This document shows, piece by piece, positions 8,948-18,991 of a stretch of 64,000 nucleotides of DNA. Positions within the stretch are counted from its first letter, which is position 1. Every line of letters starts with the position of its first letter. Under the pieces are notes generated by a model. That model was not told where the DNA came from, made no database searches, and was given only the letters and a program-made list of their open reading frames with translations. Source of the stretch: Capnocytophaga granulosa ATCC 51502 (GTDB taxonomy: Bacteria; Bacteroidota; Bacteroidia; Flavobacteriales; Flavobacteriaceae); contig NZ_KE150242.1 of the NCBI RefSeq assembly GCF_000411115.1, forward strand, positions 614,218 to 678,217. The letters run 5' to 3'. Both the position numbers and the translations under genes were made by a program.

Positions 8948-9835
8948 ATGATCTCTATTATTATAGTAAATTACAACACCAAACAGCTCACTTTGGATTG
9001 TATCAGATCTATATATAAATATACAAAAGATATTGATTTTGAGGTGATTGTAGTAGATAATGCCTCTTCAGATAATTCTGTTGAGGCTATTAGAGAATCT
9101 TTCCCTATAGTAAATGTAATAGAGCCTAAAGAAAATTTGGGTTTTGGTAGAGCTAATAATCTTGGAGCTAAATATGCTCAAGGTGAATACTTATTTTTAC
9201 TCAATAGTGATACCTTACTTATAGAAAATAGTATTAAAAAACTATATGACTTTTATACAGAGAATCAAGAAAAACTTCATATTGGGGTCTTGGGATGCAC
9301 TTTAGTAGATAAAGATTTAAATCTCATACATTCTGGAGGTGATTTCCCCACAATCAGTAGATATATCTTTGATCATCCTTTTCGTGTTATAAATAAAATA
9401 TTTAAAACAAATAAGAGTACATTCAAAAAATATTCTTATAATAATCCTATAACTAAAATAGATATGGTAACAGGAGCTGATATTCTTCTATCCAAAGAAA
9501 TATTTAATAAAGTAGGAGGCTTTGATGAGCGTTTTTTCCTTTATTATGAAGAAACAGATATGGAATATAAGCTTACAAAGTTAGGATATACTCACTATAT
9601 CATAAATACCACAAAAATTATTCATTTGGAGGGAGGAAGTATGAGCTATTCCAATTGGAAACGAAAAATAATACAAAATAGTCAGACTCTTTATTTCAAA
9701 TTAAATCACTCTAATCTCTTTTGGATATATGGAATATTTGAACTATTGATGACTCCTCTTAGATTCTTACAATTCAAATATTCTTTTGAAGAGAATTTAG
9801 ATTTTGTGAAAAGTAATTTTAAAAATATCTTTTAA
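8948..9835 (+). CDS. Family 2 glycosyltransferase
   Basis: A 295-residue GT-A fold enzyme. It starts MISIIIVNYNTKQLTLDCI, with VVDNASSDNS for nucleotide-sugar binding, the DxD-like FLLNSDT near residue 95, and GGFDERFFLYYEETDMEYKL later, a pattern common in rhamnosyl- and other deoxysugar transferases of the WcaE/RfbF type. It would add one sugar to the lipid-linked repeat unit at the cytosolic face. The donor cannot be told from sequence. Confidence 0.85.
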   Translation: MISIIIVNYNTKQLTLDCIRSIYKYTKDIDFEVIVVDNASSDNSVEAIRESFPIVNVIEPKENLGFGRANNLGAKYAQGEYLFLLNSDTLLIENSIKKLYDFYTENQEKLHIGVLGCTLVDKDLNLIHSGGDFPTISRYIFDHPFRVINKIFKTNKSTFKKYSYNNPITKIDMVTGADILLSKEIFNKVGGFDERFFLYYEETDMEYKLTKLGYTHYIINTTKIIHLEGGSMSYSNWKRKIIQNSQTLYFKLNHSNLFWIYGIFELLMTPLRFLQFKYSFEENLDFVKSNFKNIF

Positions 9836-9855
9836 AGATATACATAGATAGTAAG

Positions 9856-11049
9856 ATGAAAGAAGAAATAGATGCTTATAAAGGGTGTAAATTAATCCTT
9901 TTCATAAATATTTTTTATATTACTATATCATATTTATATGCCCTAATAAGAAGAGAATATAACGGAGATTTCTTAGATATTCCTGTTAATTTGAATCCCT
10001 TTTTTTTATCTTTTGTATGGATAATCTCTATAATTCCTTTCTTAGGACTATGGTTATTATATAAAAAATATAAAAAAAAACACATTCCTTACAAAAAAGT
10101 TTATATAAGTATAGGATTTGTGAAAATGTTTGTCTTTATATTATTAATATCTCATATTTTTGTCACATTAGTTTTTGGCGTTGGAAAGGCTGGTTTTTCT
10201 GTATACCAAGCCCCTTCTTTTATTAAATTTTTTATACAAATATTACTGCGCTTTGATTCTACTATGTGGGGCGTTTTCTTGATATTTATATGCTCTAAAA
10301 GAGATTATACAACTCTCTTATGGACAATTCTACTATTGAGCATTTTAGGAATAACGAGGGCGTCAATGGGATTTCTCTTTTTTACCTTTTGGATAACTAT
10401 TATAAAATACAATAAAGAACTTTTACATTTTTTGAAAAAATATTTTTTTATAATATGTATAATAATTCCCACATTCCCTTTTTTTGTAGAATTTGCGTAT
10501 AATCAGAGAGATATTCTTAGAAAAGCAGGAGATGGAAATATAAAATATGATAAAAACACTCTTTTGGCTGGAAAGTTAGTCGGAAGATTATCTAGTTTTT
10601 CTAATACTGCTATACTTATAGATAAAGGTATTTATTATTATATAATTGCACAAGATTTTGATACTTTTTTTTATCAAAAAAATATGCTTATAATGATTAA
10701 TGGGAGTGTCTTCAGTAAAAAGGATGTGCCAGAAAAAGTACTTATTGAAAATGGACCTGAGAATGCTTCCTTTATGTTAGGAACCTCTGGGATTTTAATT
10801 TTTTCACTTTATAAATCTACAACTTCTTTCTTTATTAATTTATTTTCTATCATTATTATATGTATTCTAGTATTCAAAATATTAAAGACCATTAATTTTT
10901 CTATGAATAACGAATATGCTTTTTTTATATTATTGGGTCCTATTCTAAGTGGTGTTGGTCTAGAATATTTCGCCTGTTTATTAAACGCTATCATATTGTT
11001 TATAACTTTACTTTTTTTTAGAGCTTTTAAAAAATTACAATTAAACTAA
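9856..11049 (+). CDS. Wzy-like polysaccharide polymerase (predicted)
   Basis: A 397-residue integral membrane protein with about ten hydrophobic segments, including a cluster of very hydrophobic stretches at the C-terminus. One soluble loop of about 100 residues (roughly 205-310) sits between helices, as in O-antigen polymerases. There is no sharp motif; the call rests on topology, size and place in the operon with a Wzx gene. It resembles the oligosaccharide repeat unit polymerase (EpsG/Wzy) group in general character. The extreme AT content and low identity expected of Wzy agree. Confidence 0.65.
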   Translation: MKEEIDAYKGCKLILFINIFYITISYLYALIRREYNGDFLDIPVNLNPFFLSFVWIISIIPFLGLWLLYKKYKKKHIPYKKVYISIGFVKMFVFILLISHIFVTLVFGVGKAGFSVYQAPSFIKFFIQILLRFDSTMWGVFLIFICSKRDYTTLLWTILLLSILGITRASMGFLFFTFWITIIKYNKELLHFLKKYFFIICIIIPTFPFFVEFAYNQRDILRKAGDGNIKYDKNTLLAGKLVGRLSSFSNTAILIDKGIYYYIIAQDFDTFFYQKNMLIMINGSVFSKKDVPEKVLIENGPENASFMLGTSGILIFSLYKSTTSFFINLFSIIIICILVFKILKTINFSMNNEYAFFILLGPILSGVGLEYFACLLNAIILFITLLFFRAFKKLQLN

Positions 11050-11053
11050 TTTT

Positions 11054-12193
11054 ATGAAACAAGTTATATATATAAATTCTTATGCCAATAAAAAACATCA
11101 CGAATTATTTAATACTGCTGTACTAATTGCATTAAATAATTTTAATATCAAATTATACTCTGGTAAAAGATCTAAAAATAATATGATATTTCTATCTAAA
11201 GAAAACGGATTTAAACTGAATTTCAATAATATAAAAAGTACTAACCTATTTATATTAGAAGGAAATTCTAGATGGACTAATTTTTTTAAATATATTTTAG
11301 GCACTTTATATAATATATATATATTGTTATCTTCTAATAAAAATGATATCCTTATATATAATTTCAACAATTCTCTATCCTTGTATTTTTTGAATAAACT
11401 AAATTCTCTCTTAAAGAGAAAAATACTTATCTTCTGCCATGGAGAGATGGAATTATTAATTAACAATGAAGGAGGAGGGCTTGCAAAACTTCTAAAATGG
11501 AATCTTAGAAATTTTTTTCTAAGAAAAAGAAATATTTATATTTCATTCTGTGTCTTAGGTGATTGTGTGATAGAAAATCTAAAAAATATAATAGGAGAAA
11601 ATATTAAATATTTTTACAGTATTGATCATCCCTATTTTTTTAATAAAAATATTGATGAAAACATTAATAATAAAAATAATGTAGTGTCTTTTGCTACAAT
11701 TGGTGAATTAAATATTTTTAAAGGACTATATTCTTATATAAATCTTTTAGAAAAAGTCAATATGAAAGATAAATCTTTTTCTATAATAGGTAACACAAGT
11801 GATCATGTAGAAGAACTCAAAAAGAAAAATATTATTTTAAGGGGAAAGGATAATTATTTAGATCGAAAAGATTTTGAAAACCTAATTTCAAAAATAGATT
11901 ATGCTCTATATTTCTATTCATCCAACAAATATAAACTAACTGCAAGTGGAGCTATTTTTGATGCTATCAACGCTAGAAAACCCATTATAGCATTAGAGAA
12001 TGATTATTTCAGATACCTTTTCAAAAAATATGGGACAATTGGATATCTTTGTAAAAATATAGACGAAATGGCAGAGGTAATCAACAATATAAAAAAAGAA
12101 AAGAAAACTATTTTTAATTTTGATAATTATATCAACCAACTATCTATAGATTCTTTTACAAAAAATTTTTTAAATATTATAGAAAGAATGTGA
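11054..12193 (+). CDS. Divergent glycosyltransferase (GT-B-like), unassigned family
   Basis: A 379-residue soluble protein that I cannot place in a named family. The C-terminal half has features of a GT-B nucleotide-sugar domain: FATIGELNIFKGL near residue 215 and TASGAIFDAINARKPIIALE near residue 300, similar to the region that binds the donor in GT4 enzymes. The N-terminus (MKQVIYINSYANKKHHELFN) lacks the usual glycine-rich loop. It is among the most AT-rich genes in the window. Its position between the polymerase and a GT2 gene makes a sugar transferase in the same pathway the best guess. Confidence 0.6.
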   Translation: MKQVIYINSYANKKHHELFNTAVLIALNNFNIKLYSGKRSKNNMIFLSKENGFKLNFNNIKSTNLFILEGNSRWTNFFKYILGTLYNIYILLSSNKNDILIYNFNNSLSLYFLNKLNSLLKRKILIFCHGEMELLINNEGGGLAKLLKWNLRNFFLRKRNIYISFCVLGDCVIENLKNIIGENIKYFYSIDHPYFFNKNIDENINNKNNVVSFATIGELNIFKGLYSYINLLEKVNMKDKSFSIIGNTSDHVEELKKKNIILRGKDNYLDRKDFENLISKIDYALYFYSSNKYKLTASGAIFDAINARKPIIALENDYFRYLFKKYGTIGYLCKNIDEMAEVINNIKKEKKTIFNFDNYINQLSIDSFTKNFLNIIERM

Positions 12194-12195
12194 TT

Positions 12196-12930
12196 ATGTC
12201 AACTCCAAAGATTTCTGTTTGTATAGCTACCTACAATGGTGAAAAATACATAAAAGAGCAATTAGAATCTATTATACATCAATTAGATGAAGATGATGAA
12301 ATCATTATATCTGATGATGGATCAAATGATAAAACTATCCAAATAATAGAAAACTTTAAAGATACTAGAATTAAAATTTTTAATCATTCTCCCAATAGGA
12401 AAACAAAATATAAATTTGATTTAACTACTCGAAATATAGAAAATGCTCTTTCTAAAGCACAAGGGGATTTTATTTTTTTAGCAGATCAAGATGATATTTG
12501 GATAAAAAACAAGGTTGAAAAAATAATACCTTTCTTTGAAAAATATAGTTTAATACTACATGATTGTACTATAATAAATGATTCCAAAAAGGTATTACAT
12601 GAATCATATTTTAAATTAAATAAATCAAGAACAGGTGTTGTCAATAACCTTATAAAAAATTCCTATTTAGGATGCTGTATGGCTTTTAGGAAAAGTATTT
12701 TAAAAAAATCTATTCCTTTCCCTACATCTCCTATTCCACATGATATTTGGATAGGATTGATTGCTGAACTTAAAGAGAATGTTTTCTTTTGTAATGAAAA
12801 ATTAATCCAATATAGAAGACATGAAAATAATTTGTCTTCATCGTCATCAAAAAGCAACAATTCTATTTATTTTAAATTAAAATATAGATTTTTTATTTTG
12901 AAAAATTTAATCAAAAAACTATTTATATGA
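12196..12930 (+). CDS. Family 2 glycosyltransferase
   Basis: A 244-residue GT-A enzyme starting near MSTPKISVCIATYNGEKYI, with IISDDGSNDKT (nucleotide binding) and FLADQDDIW, the DxD motif near residue 95. A GTG at 12190 in the same frame overlaps the upstream stop by 4 bases and may be the coupled start; the ATG at 12196 is given. It resembles short rhamnosyltransferase-type GT2 proteins. The stop overlaps the next gene's ATG by 4 bases. Confidence 0.82.
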   Translation: MSTPKISVCIATYNGEKYIKEQLESIIHQLDEDDEIIISDDGSNDKTIQIIENFKDTRIKIFNHSPNRKTKYKFDLTTRNIENALSKAQGDFIFLADQDDIWIKNKVEKIIPFFEKYSLILHDCTIINDSKKVLHESYFKLNKSRTGVVNNLIKNSYLGCCMAFRKSILKKSIPFPTSPIPHDIWIGLIAELKENVFFCNEKLIQYRRHENNLSSSSSKSNNSIYFKLKYRFFILKNLIKKLFI

Positions 12931-14045
12931 AAATCTTACATATAGGAAAATTCTATCCTCCTTATTTTGGGGGGATTGAAAAGGTTAATTATGATATTGT
13001 AGAGGGTTTGAATACAAAAGGTATTCAAACGGATGTATTGTGTTCTAATTATACCAAGGGAAACTCTTTTTCAGAAATTCCCTATAAAATATATAGAACT
13101 CACACTTTAAAAGTTATAGCTTCTACCCCATTAAGTTATAGTCTTATAACAACTCTAAAGAAGATTCAAGACAATTATGATATTATCCATGTCCATTTAC
13201 CTAATCCTATGGCTAACTTAGCTATCTTTCTTACACGTCCCAAGAGTAAAATTATTTTGCATTGGCATAGTGATATCATAAAACAAAAAAAATTATTAAA
13301 ACTATATAGTCCTTTACAAACTTGGTTATTAAAGAGAGCTGATAAAATAGTTACTACTACTCCTACTTACTTAGAAGGTTCCAATACTTTAAAAAAATAT
13401 AAAAATAAAATAGTATGTATTCCTATTGGTATTGATAACAACGAATTATTCATAGACCAAAATACTTTAAATAGCCTAAAAAACAAATATAAAGGATATA
13501 AAATAATTTTTAGCTTAGGAAGACTTGTTTATTATAAAGGTTTTGAATATTTAATAGAAACAGTAAAATCTTTACCCAATGATATTATCATTCTAATAGC
13601 AGGTATTGGCGAATTAAAAGAAAAATTACAAGAACACATTTCTAAACATAATTTACAAGATAGAGTAAAACTCTTAGGAAAAATACCTTTTGAAGAGTTA
13701 GGAGCTTATTACCAGCTTTGTGATATATTTTGTCTCCCTTCTACCGAACGATCAGAAGCTTTTGGAGTAGTACAAATCGAAGCTATGGCTTTTGGAAAAC
13801 CTGTTATTTCTACAAGTATCAAAGGTTCAGGGGTTGATTGGGTAAACCTCAATAATGTATCAGGTATTATAGTGCCTCCTAAAGATACTAACAGATTGAC
13901 AGAAGCTATTATGGAATTACTTACTGATGAAAAGAAATATCAACTGTTATCAATAGGTGCTAAAAAAAGATATGAAGAAGTATTTACAAAAGATAAAATG
14001 GTAGATAGTTTTAAAAGTCTCTATTTAGAAATATTAGAATCTTAA
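12927..14045 (+). CDS. Family 4 glycosyltransferase
   Basis: A 372-residue GT-B enzyme. The acceptor domain begins MKILHIGKFYPPYFGGIEKV. The donor domain has FSLGRLVYYKGFEYLIE near residue 190 and the E-x7-E region PSTERSEAFGVVQIEAMAFG near residue 275, all classic GT4 features. It is the last gene of the polysaccharide operon; the next gene has its own promoter box at 14068. Mannosyl- or related transfer is likely but not shown. Confidence 0.88.
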   Translation: MKILHIGKFYPPYFGGIEKVNYDIVEGLNTKGIQTDVLCSNYTKGNSFSEIPYKIYRTHTLKVIASTPLSYSLITTLKKIQDNYDIIHVHLPNPMANLAIFLTRPKSKIILHWHSDIIKQKKLLKLYSPLQTWLLKRADKIVTTTPTYLEGSNTLKKYKNKIVCIPIGIDNNELFIDQNTLNSLKNKYKGYKIIFSLGRLVYYKGFEYLIETVKSLPNDIIILIAGIGELKEKLQEHISKHNLQDRVKLLGKIPFEELGAYYQLCDIFCLPSTERSEAFGVVQIEAMAFGKPVISTSIKGSGVDWVNLNNVSGIIVPPKDTNRLTEAIMELLTDEKKYQLLSIGAKKRYEEVFTKDKMVDSFKSLYLEILES

Positions 14046-14067
14046 TCTATAATTCATATTATTTTCG

Positions 14068-14075
14068 TACCTTTG
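14068..14075 (+). promoter_or_regulatory. -7 promoter box for gene at 14093
   Basis: TACCTTTG fits TAnnTTTG. Transcription would begin near 14081, leaving a leader of about 12 bases. It marks the boundary between the polysaccharide operon and the next unit. Confidence 0.6.
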
Positions 14076-14092
14076 CCTCAAAATCTATACTT

Positions 14093-14647
14093 ATGCAACT
14101 CACACAAAAGCTCAAACAAATCTTTATAAGTGATTTAGAAAAATACTCCCCTTTTATGGAGCGAGACCTGAAGAAATTGCTTATGAATGTCTCTATCCCT
14201 TATCTCAATGGTAAGGAGGTAGCGCATGTGGTGGCCTTTTGTTTTGAGTATGACTATGAGGATCTTACCATTTCTTTTTGGGCATTGGGAGAAAATAATG
14301 AAATTATCTCTGAAATACTCGAACTTCCTACCGAAAGGGACGAAAAACACTTCCCCTCAGATAAGTTTGTTGTAGAAGAAGAGGACTTGGAGGACTTATT
14401 GTATGAAACAGAGCTAGAGGAGAACGAAATTGAGGATTTGCTTATTGAATACCGACAGGAAAAACTAGCTATCTTCACCAACTGGTTTATAGCTCGTTGG
14501 AAAAATGTTACCGAACAGCTTAATGTTACTATTGATGCCTATTTTTCTAAACTCAATGCTTTCTATAAGACAGATCTGAACACCTTAGAGCCTATCAGTT
14601 CAGAGGAAATTCAGGAGAAATATACAAATCCAGAAAATGAAATATAA
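14093..14647 (+). CDS. Hypothetical acidic protein
   Basis: A 184-residue soluble protein I do not recognise. It has no signal peptide or membrane segment, and contains a very acidic stretch around residues 97-125 (VEEEDLEDLLYETELEENEI). The start follows a -7 box by a short leader. The 3' end overlaps the start of the following secreted phosphatase gene by 11 bases, so the two are probably co-transcribed. I assign no function. Confidence 0.75.
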   Translation: MQLTQKLKQIFISDLEKYSPFMERDLKKLLMNVSIPYLNGKEVAHVVAFCFEYDYEDLTISFWALGENNEIISEILELPTERDEKHFPSDKFVVEEEDLEDLLYETELEENEIEDLLIEYRQEKLAIFTNWFIARWKNVTEQLNVTIDAYFSKLNAFYKTDLNTLEPISSEEIQEKYTNPENEI

Positions 14648-15821
14648 CACTTTATTACACATGAGAACATTTGCCCAGGTCTTTTGTTTAAGTTGGCTCT
14701 TTTTTTGCGGTAGCTTAGCTACAAATGCACAGACAAAAGGGCATTTTTCCGATAAAAGGTTGCAAACAGACACTTCAATAGCAGGTTATGATGGGCCTTA
14801 TATCTTTTATAATAAAGAAAAAGCCATCATAAAGCAGATTATTGAGAAAAAAGGGCAACCTACAAGTGTAAGTGAAGAACTGGCATATCCCATTGCTGGT
14901 AAGAAGCTTAAATGTTATGTAAATGACAAAGAGCATTTCTCTTTCAAGGTACAGGAATTACTACAAAACCAGCCTTCTGTGTATACCATGCCTGAAAAGC
15001 TCATTGCTATTTCAGATATAGAGGGACGTTTTGAGGAGTTCAAGAACTTTCTCATTGCCAATAAGGTGATGGATAAGCACTACAAATGGACTTTTGGTAA
15101 AGGGCATCTGGTTACTGTAGGTGATTTCTTTGATCGAGGTTTGTTAGTCACCCAAACACTTTGGCTTATTTATTCCTTGGAAGAACAAGCAGAGAAAGCT
15201 GGAGGCAAGGTTCACTTTATCCTTGGCAACCATGATCTTATGAATATGAACAATGATTTTCGCTATGTTCGTAAGAAATATCTCGAAAATGCCAAACTCA
15301 TGGGACAAGAATATTATGATTTCTACAAACCTAATACAGAATTGGGGCGTTGGTTAGCTACTAAAAATATTCTGGAGAAAATAGGAGACTATATCTTTGT
15401 TCATGCAGGCATTTCCAAAGAGGTAAGTGATCTGAATATGGGGGTTGAGGGGATCAATAAGTATGCACGAGGCTACTATTTCCATAATAGAGAAGCAACA
15501 TTAGGAACTGATCCTATAGGAAAAACCATCTATATGTTTGGTAAAAGTCCGATGTGGTATCGTGGTTATGGAAAACAGACCATTGATAAAGCAGAATTTG
15601 CAGCCATTGCCAAAAATATGGATACTAAGAAATTTGTCATTGGGCATACCCTGCACGAATCAGTAACTTATCTTATGGATAAGCAAGTCATTGACCTTGA
15701 TGTGCTCCATGCCAAAGGAATTACTCAGGGATTACTGATAGAAAATGGACAAGAATATATGGTAGATATTCAGGGACAAAAGTCAGCTCTCAAGGATCAA
15801 GCCAAAGAAGTTGATGATTAA
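14637..15821 (+). CDS. Secreted PPP-type metallophosphoesterase
   Basis: A 394-residue calcineurin-like phosphatase with the metal-binding motifs in order: SDIEGRFEEF near residue 125, VGDFFDRG near 160, LGNHDLM near 197 and VHAGISKEV near 260, then IGHTLHES. The N-terminus carries a signal peptide (FCLSWLFFCGSLATNAQ), so the enzyme acts in the periplasm or beyond. It is of the Shewanella-like PPP phosphatase type seen in Bacteroidota. The start may instead be the ATG at 14661 (MRTFAQVFCLSW), which gives a more standard signal peptide. The natural substrate is unknown. Confidence 0.85.
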   Translation: MKYNTLLHMRTFAQVFCLSWLFFCGSLATNAQTKGHFSDKRLQTDTSIAGYDGPYIFYNKEKAIIKQIIEKKGQPTSVSEELAYPIAGKKLKCYVNDKEHFSFKVQELLQNQPSVYTMPEKLIAISDIEGRFEEFKNFLIANKVMDKHYKWTFGKGHLVTVGDFFDRGLLVTQTLWLIYSLEEQAEKAGGKVHFILGNHDLMNMNNDFRYVRKKYLENAKLMGQEYYDFYKPNTELGRWLATKNILEKIGDYIFVHAGISKEVSDLNMGVEGINKYARGYYFHNREATLGTDPIGKTIYMFGKSPMWYRGYGKQTIDKAEFAAIAKNMDTKKFVIGHTLHESVTYLMDKQVIDLDVLHAKGITQGLLIENGQEYMVDIQGQKSALKDQAKEVDD

Positions 15822-15859
15822 TTATTATATTTAAATTGTTTTTATTTACTCATGAACAT

Positions 15860-15906
15860 GAAAAATCAATTTGGAATACTCTTTGTTTATTCTGAGTTGA
15901 TTTTTC
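15860..15906. repeat. Inverted repeat before uvrB
   Basis: GAAAAATCAA (15860-15869) and TTGATTTTTC (15897-15906) are perfect 10-bp inverted repeats with a 27-base loop. The element could be a terminator for the phosphatase gene or a regulatory site for uvrB. The 15822-15928 gap holds no exact TAnnTTTG box (TACTCTTTG is one base too long), so the uvrB promoter is not clear. Confidence 0.4.
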
Positions 15907-15928
15907 CCCTTTATGAACATTACCTCAA

Positions 15929-17932
15929 ATGAAATTCCAATTAGTATCCGATTTCAAGCCTATGGGCGACCAGCCTGCTGCTATTGCCTCTTTGGTCAAT
16001 GGTATCAATGACCAAGAGAAATACCAAACGCTCTTGGGTGTTACAGGCTCTGGAAAGACCTTTACTATAGCCAATGTAGTGGAACAGGTACAGGTGCCTA
16101 CTTTGGTCTTAGCGCATAATAAGACCCTTGCCGCTCAGCTCTATAGTGAGTTCAAGGCCTTCTTTCCGAATAATGCAGTGGAGTACTTTGTATCTTATTA
16201 TGACTACTACCAGCCTGAGGCTTATATCCCTACAACTGGGGTGTATATAGAGAAGGATTTGTCTATCAATGAGGATATTGAGCGAATGCGCCTCAGTACT
16301 ACCTCTTCTCTACTCTCTGGCCGCCGTGATGTGCTCGTGGTAGCGTCTGTCTCATGCTTATATGGTATCGGAAACCCTTTGGAGTTCCAGAAGAACGTCA
16401 TTTCTATAGAGGAAGAACAAACACTCACACGTACCAAGTTTATGCACCAACTTGTACAGAGTCTCTACGCACGTACCACAGCCGACTTTCTACATGGGAA
16501 TTTCAGGGTAAAGGGCGATGTCATTGATGTCTTTCCTAGCTATAGCGAAACGCCTATTCGAGTACATTTCTTCGGCAATGAAATCGAACTGATAGAAACC
16601 TTTGACCGCGAGACGAATAAGACCATAGAACGGTTGGAAAAGCTCAATATATATCCCGCCAATATGTTTGTTACCTCTCCTGAAATACTACAAGCAGCTA
16701 TCAGGGAAATTCAGGACGATTTGGTCAAGCAAATAGCGTTCTTTCAATCGGTAGGGAAAAACTTGGAAGCAAAACGCTTGGAGGAGCGTACCAATTTTGA
16801 CCTAGAGATGATACGTGAGTTGGGCTATTGCTCTGGAATCGAGAACTATTCCCGCTACTTGGACAGACGCCCTCCAGGGAGTCGCCCCTTCTGCCTGATA
16901 GACTATTTCCCTAAGGACTTCCTTATGGTGATAGACGAGAGCCACGCTACTGTTCCCCAAGTACGCGCTATGTATGGGGGCGATAGGAGCAGGAAAGAGA
17001 ACCTCGTAGAATACGGATTCCGCCTTCCGGCAGCGATGGACAACCGTCCACTTAAGTTTGAAGAGTTCGAAGCGCTACAAAATCAGGTAATCTATGTCAG
17101 TGCTACCCCAGCGGACTACGAATTGCAGAAGTGCGGAGGCGTATATGTAGAACAAGTCATTCGCCCTACTGGTTTGCTCGACCCTAAGATAGAAGTACGC
17201 CCCAGCAAAAATCAGATAGATGATCTCTTGGAAGAGATACAGAAGTGTGTAGAGGAAGACCAACGTGTACTGGTAACCACTCTTACCAAACGTATGGCAG
17301 AGGAGCTGACTAAGTACCTAACAAAGATGGAGGTACGTTGCCGCTATGTACATAGTGATGTGGATACACTGGAGCGTATCGAGATTATGCAAGACCTTAG
17401 AAAAGGACTTTTTGATGTACTTATAGGGGTCAATCTGCTCAGGGAGGGATTGGACTTGCCTGAAGTATCCTTGGTTGCTATCTTGGACGCTGATAAAGAA
17501 GGCTTTTTGCGTTCCGCTCGTTCCATGACCCAAACTGTAGGACGTGCCGCTCGTAATATAGATGGCCGCGCTATTATGTATGCCGACAAAATGACTGATA
17601 GTATGCGCATTACCATTGAGGAAACCGCCTACCGAAGGGAAAAACAGATGAACTACAACCTCACCCACGGCATTATCCCACAACCATTGCATAAGAAAAT
17701 CGAGAATCCTCTTAGCAAAAGCCCTATTACGGAATTTCATTATGAAAATGCTCCGAAAAAGAAAGAACACTCCCCTACCAAGCCGATGAGCAGAGGAGAA
17801 CTTGAGAAAGAGATACAACAAACTCGCAAGCTGATGGAAGCCGCTTCCAAAGAATTGGACTTCATTCAGGCGGCACACTACCGCGACCTACTCAAGGAAC
17901 TTCAGGAAAAGCTTCAAACAAGCTCCTTATAG
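15929..17932 (+). CDS. uvrB: Excinuclease ABC subunit B
   Basis: A 667-residue DNA repair helicase-like protein that verifies lesions and hands them to UvrC in nucleotide excision repair. It shows [11 protein letters not shown] at the start, Walker [17 protein letters not shown] near residue 38, the beta-hairpin [15 protein letters not shown] near 95, DESHAT in the Walker B region near 337, and helicase motif [11 protein letters not shown] near 538. The C-terminal UVR domain (residues 627-662) binds UvrC. Length is normal. The last 19 bases overlap the 3' end of the convergent aroC gene. Confidence 0.97.
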   Translation: MKFQLVSDFKPMGDQPAAIASLVNGINDQEKYQTLLGVTGSGKTFTIANVVEQVQVPTLVLAHNKTLAAQLYSEFKAFFPNNAVEYFVSYYDYYQPEAYIPTTGVYIEKDLSINEDIERMRLSTTSSLLSGRRDVLVVASVSCLYGIGNPLEFQKNVISIEEEQTLTRTKFMHQLVQSLYARTTADFLHGNFRVKGDVIDVFPSYSETPIRVHFFGNEIELIETFDRETNKTIERLEKLNIYPANMFVTSPEILQAAIREIQDDLVKQIAFFQSVGKNLEAKRLEERTNFDLEMIRELGYCSGIENYSRYLDRRPPGSRPFCLIDYFPKDFLMVIDESHATVPQVRAMYGGDRSRKENLVEYGFRLPAAMDNRPLKFEEFEALQNQVIYVSATPADYELQKCGGVYVEQVIRPTGLLDPKIEVRPSKNQIDDLLEEIQKCVEEDQRVLVTTLTKRMAEELTKYLTKMEVRCRYVHSDVDTLERIEIMQDLRKGLFDVLIGVNLLREGLDLPEVSLVAILDADKEGFLRSARSMTQTVGRAARNIDGRAIMYADKMTDSMRITIEETAYRREKQMNYNLTHGIIPQPLHKKIENPLSKSPITEFHYENAPKKKEHSPTKPMSRGELEKEIQQTRKLMEAASKELDFIQAAHYRDLLKELQEKLQTSSL

Positions 17933-18987
17933 GCATTGTGTATCAAAAGATAATCAGCAAGCACTAAGGCAGACATCGCCTCTACGATGGGTACCGCACG
18001 AGGTACTACACAGGGGTCATGTCTGCCTTTTCCTTGGAACTGCACCACCTCCCCTGCCCTATTGATCGTCTCTTGCTCCTGCATAAGCGTTGCCACCGGC
18101 TTGAAGGCTACACGGAAATAGATATCCATTCCATTGGAAATGCCCCCTTGTATGCCTCCTGAGTAGTTGGTATGAGTCGTGCCATCAGGTAGGAATATAT
18201 CGTTGTTCTGGCTTCCTCTTTTTCTAGTAGAAGCGAATCCCCCTCCATACTCAAAACCTTTTACGGCATTGATAGAAAGCATGGCCTTACCTAGTTCAGC
18301 ATGTAAGCGGTCGAAAACGGGTTCACCCAATCCTACAGGCACGCCTTGTATTACACAAGAAACGATCCCTCCTACGGTATCTCCGTCCTTGCGTACCTCC
18401 CTGATATAGGCTTCCATTTGTTCTGCCAGTACGGGATCTGGACAGCGTACGGGATTTTTTTCTATTTGGGAAAAATCAAGCAATTGATAATCCTTTTCAG
18501 GCAATGCCAACTCCCCCACGGCTGATACATAGGCAGTAATTTTTATCCCTTTTAGGAACTGCTTGGCAATAGCTCCCGCCACTACACGAACGGCTGTTTC
18601 TCGAGCAGAACTACGTCCGCCCCCACGATGGTCACGTAAGCCATATTTCTGCTCATAGACATAGTCTGCATGGGAGGGGCGATATAAATCCTTCAAATGG
18701 TCATAGTCCTGAGAATGTTGTTGGGTATTGGCTATGATAAAGCCAATAGGTACCCCTGTGGTCTTTCCCTCAAAGATACCCGAAAGAAACTGCACCTTAT
18801 CAGCTTCCTTACGTTGGGTTACGATAGCCGACTGCCCTGGCCGACGTCTGTCAAGCTCTCTTTGTATTTCTTCGAAGTCCAATGCGATTCCCGCAGGGCA
18901 ACCATCAATCACACCTCCTATAGCTGCCCCATGTGATTCGCCAAAGGTAGTGAGCCTAAACAAATGTCCAAATGTATTTCCTGCCAT
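17914..18987 (-). CDS. aroC: Chorismate synthase
   Basis: A 357-residue enzyme that makes chorismate from EPSP, the last step of the shikimate pathway, using reduced FMN. It starts [20 protein letters not shown], with the FMN signatures [20 protein letters not shown] and [20 protein letters not shown]. Length is normal for the family. It lies 4 bases downstream of yigZ in the same direction, so the two likely form an operon. Its 3' end overlaps uvrB tail to tail. Confidence 0.97.
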   Translation of the reverse strand: MAGNTFGHLFRLTTFGESHGAAIGGVIDGCPAGIALDFEEIQRELDRRRPGQSAIVTQRKEADKVQFLSGIFEGKTTGVPIGFIIANTQQHSQDYDHLKDLYRPSHADYVYEQKYGLRDHRGGGRSSARETAVRVVAGAIAKQFLKGIKITAYVSAVGELALPEKDYQLLDFSQIEKNPVRCPDPVLAEQMEAYIREVRKDGDTVGGIVSCVIQGVPVGLGEPVFDRLHAELGKAMLSINAVKGFEYGGGFASTRKRGSQNNDIFLPDGTTHTNYSGGIQGGISNGMDIYFRVAFKPVATLMQEQETINRAGEVVQFQGKGRHDPCVVPRAVPIVEAMSALVLADYLLIHNAYKELV

Positions 18988-18991
18988 AGTC

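Noticed and set aside
17318-17878. 186-codon minus-strand frame inside uvrB
   Set aside because: Antisense shadow of the strongly conserved UvrB helicase region; no family features.
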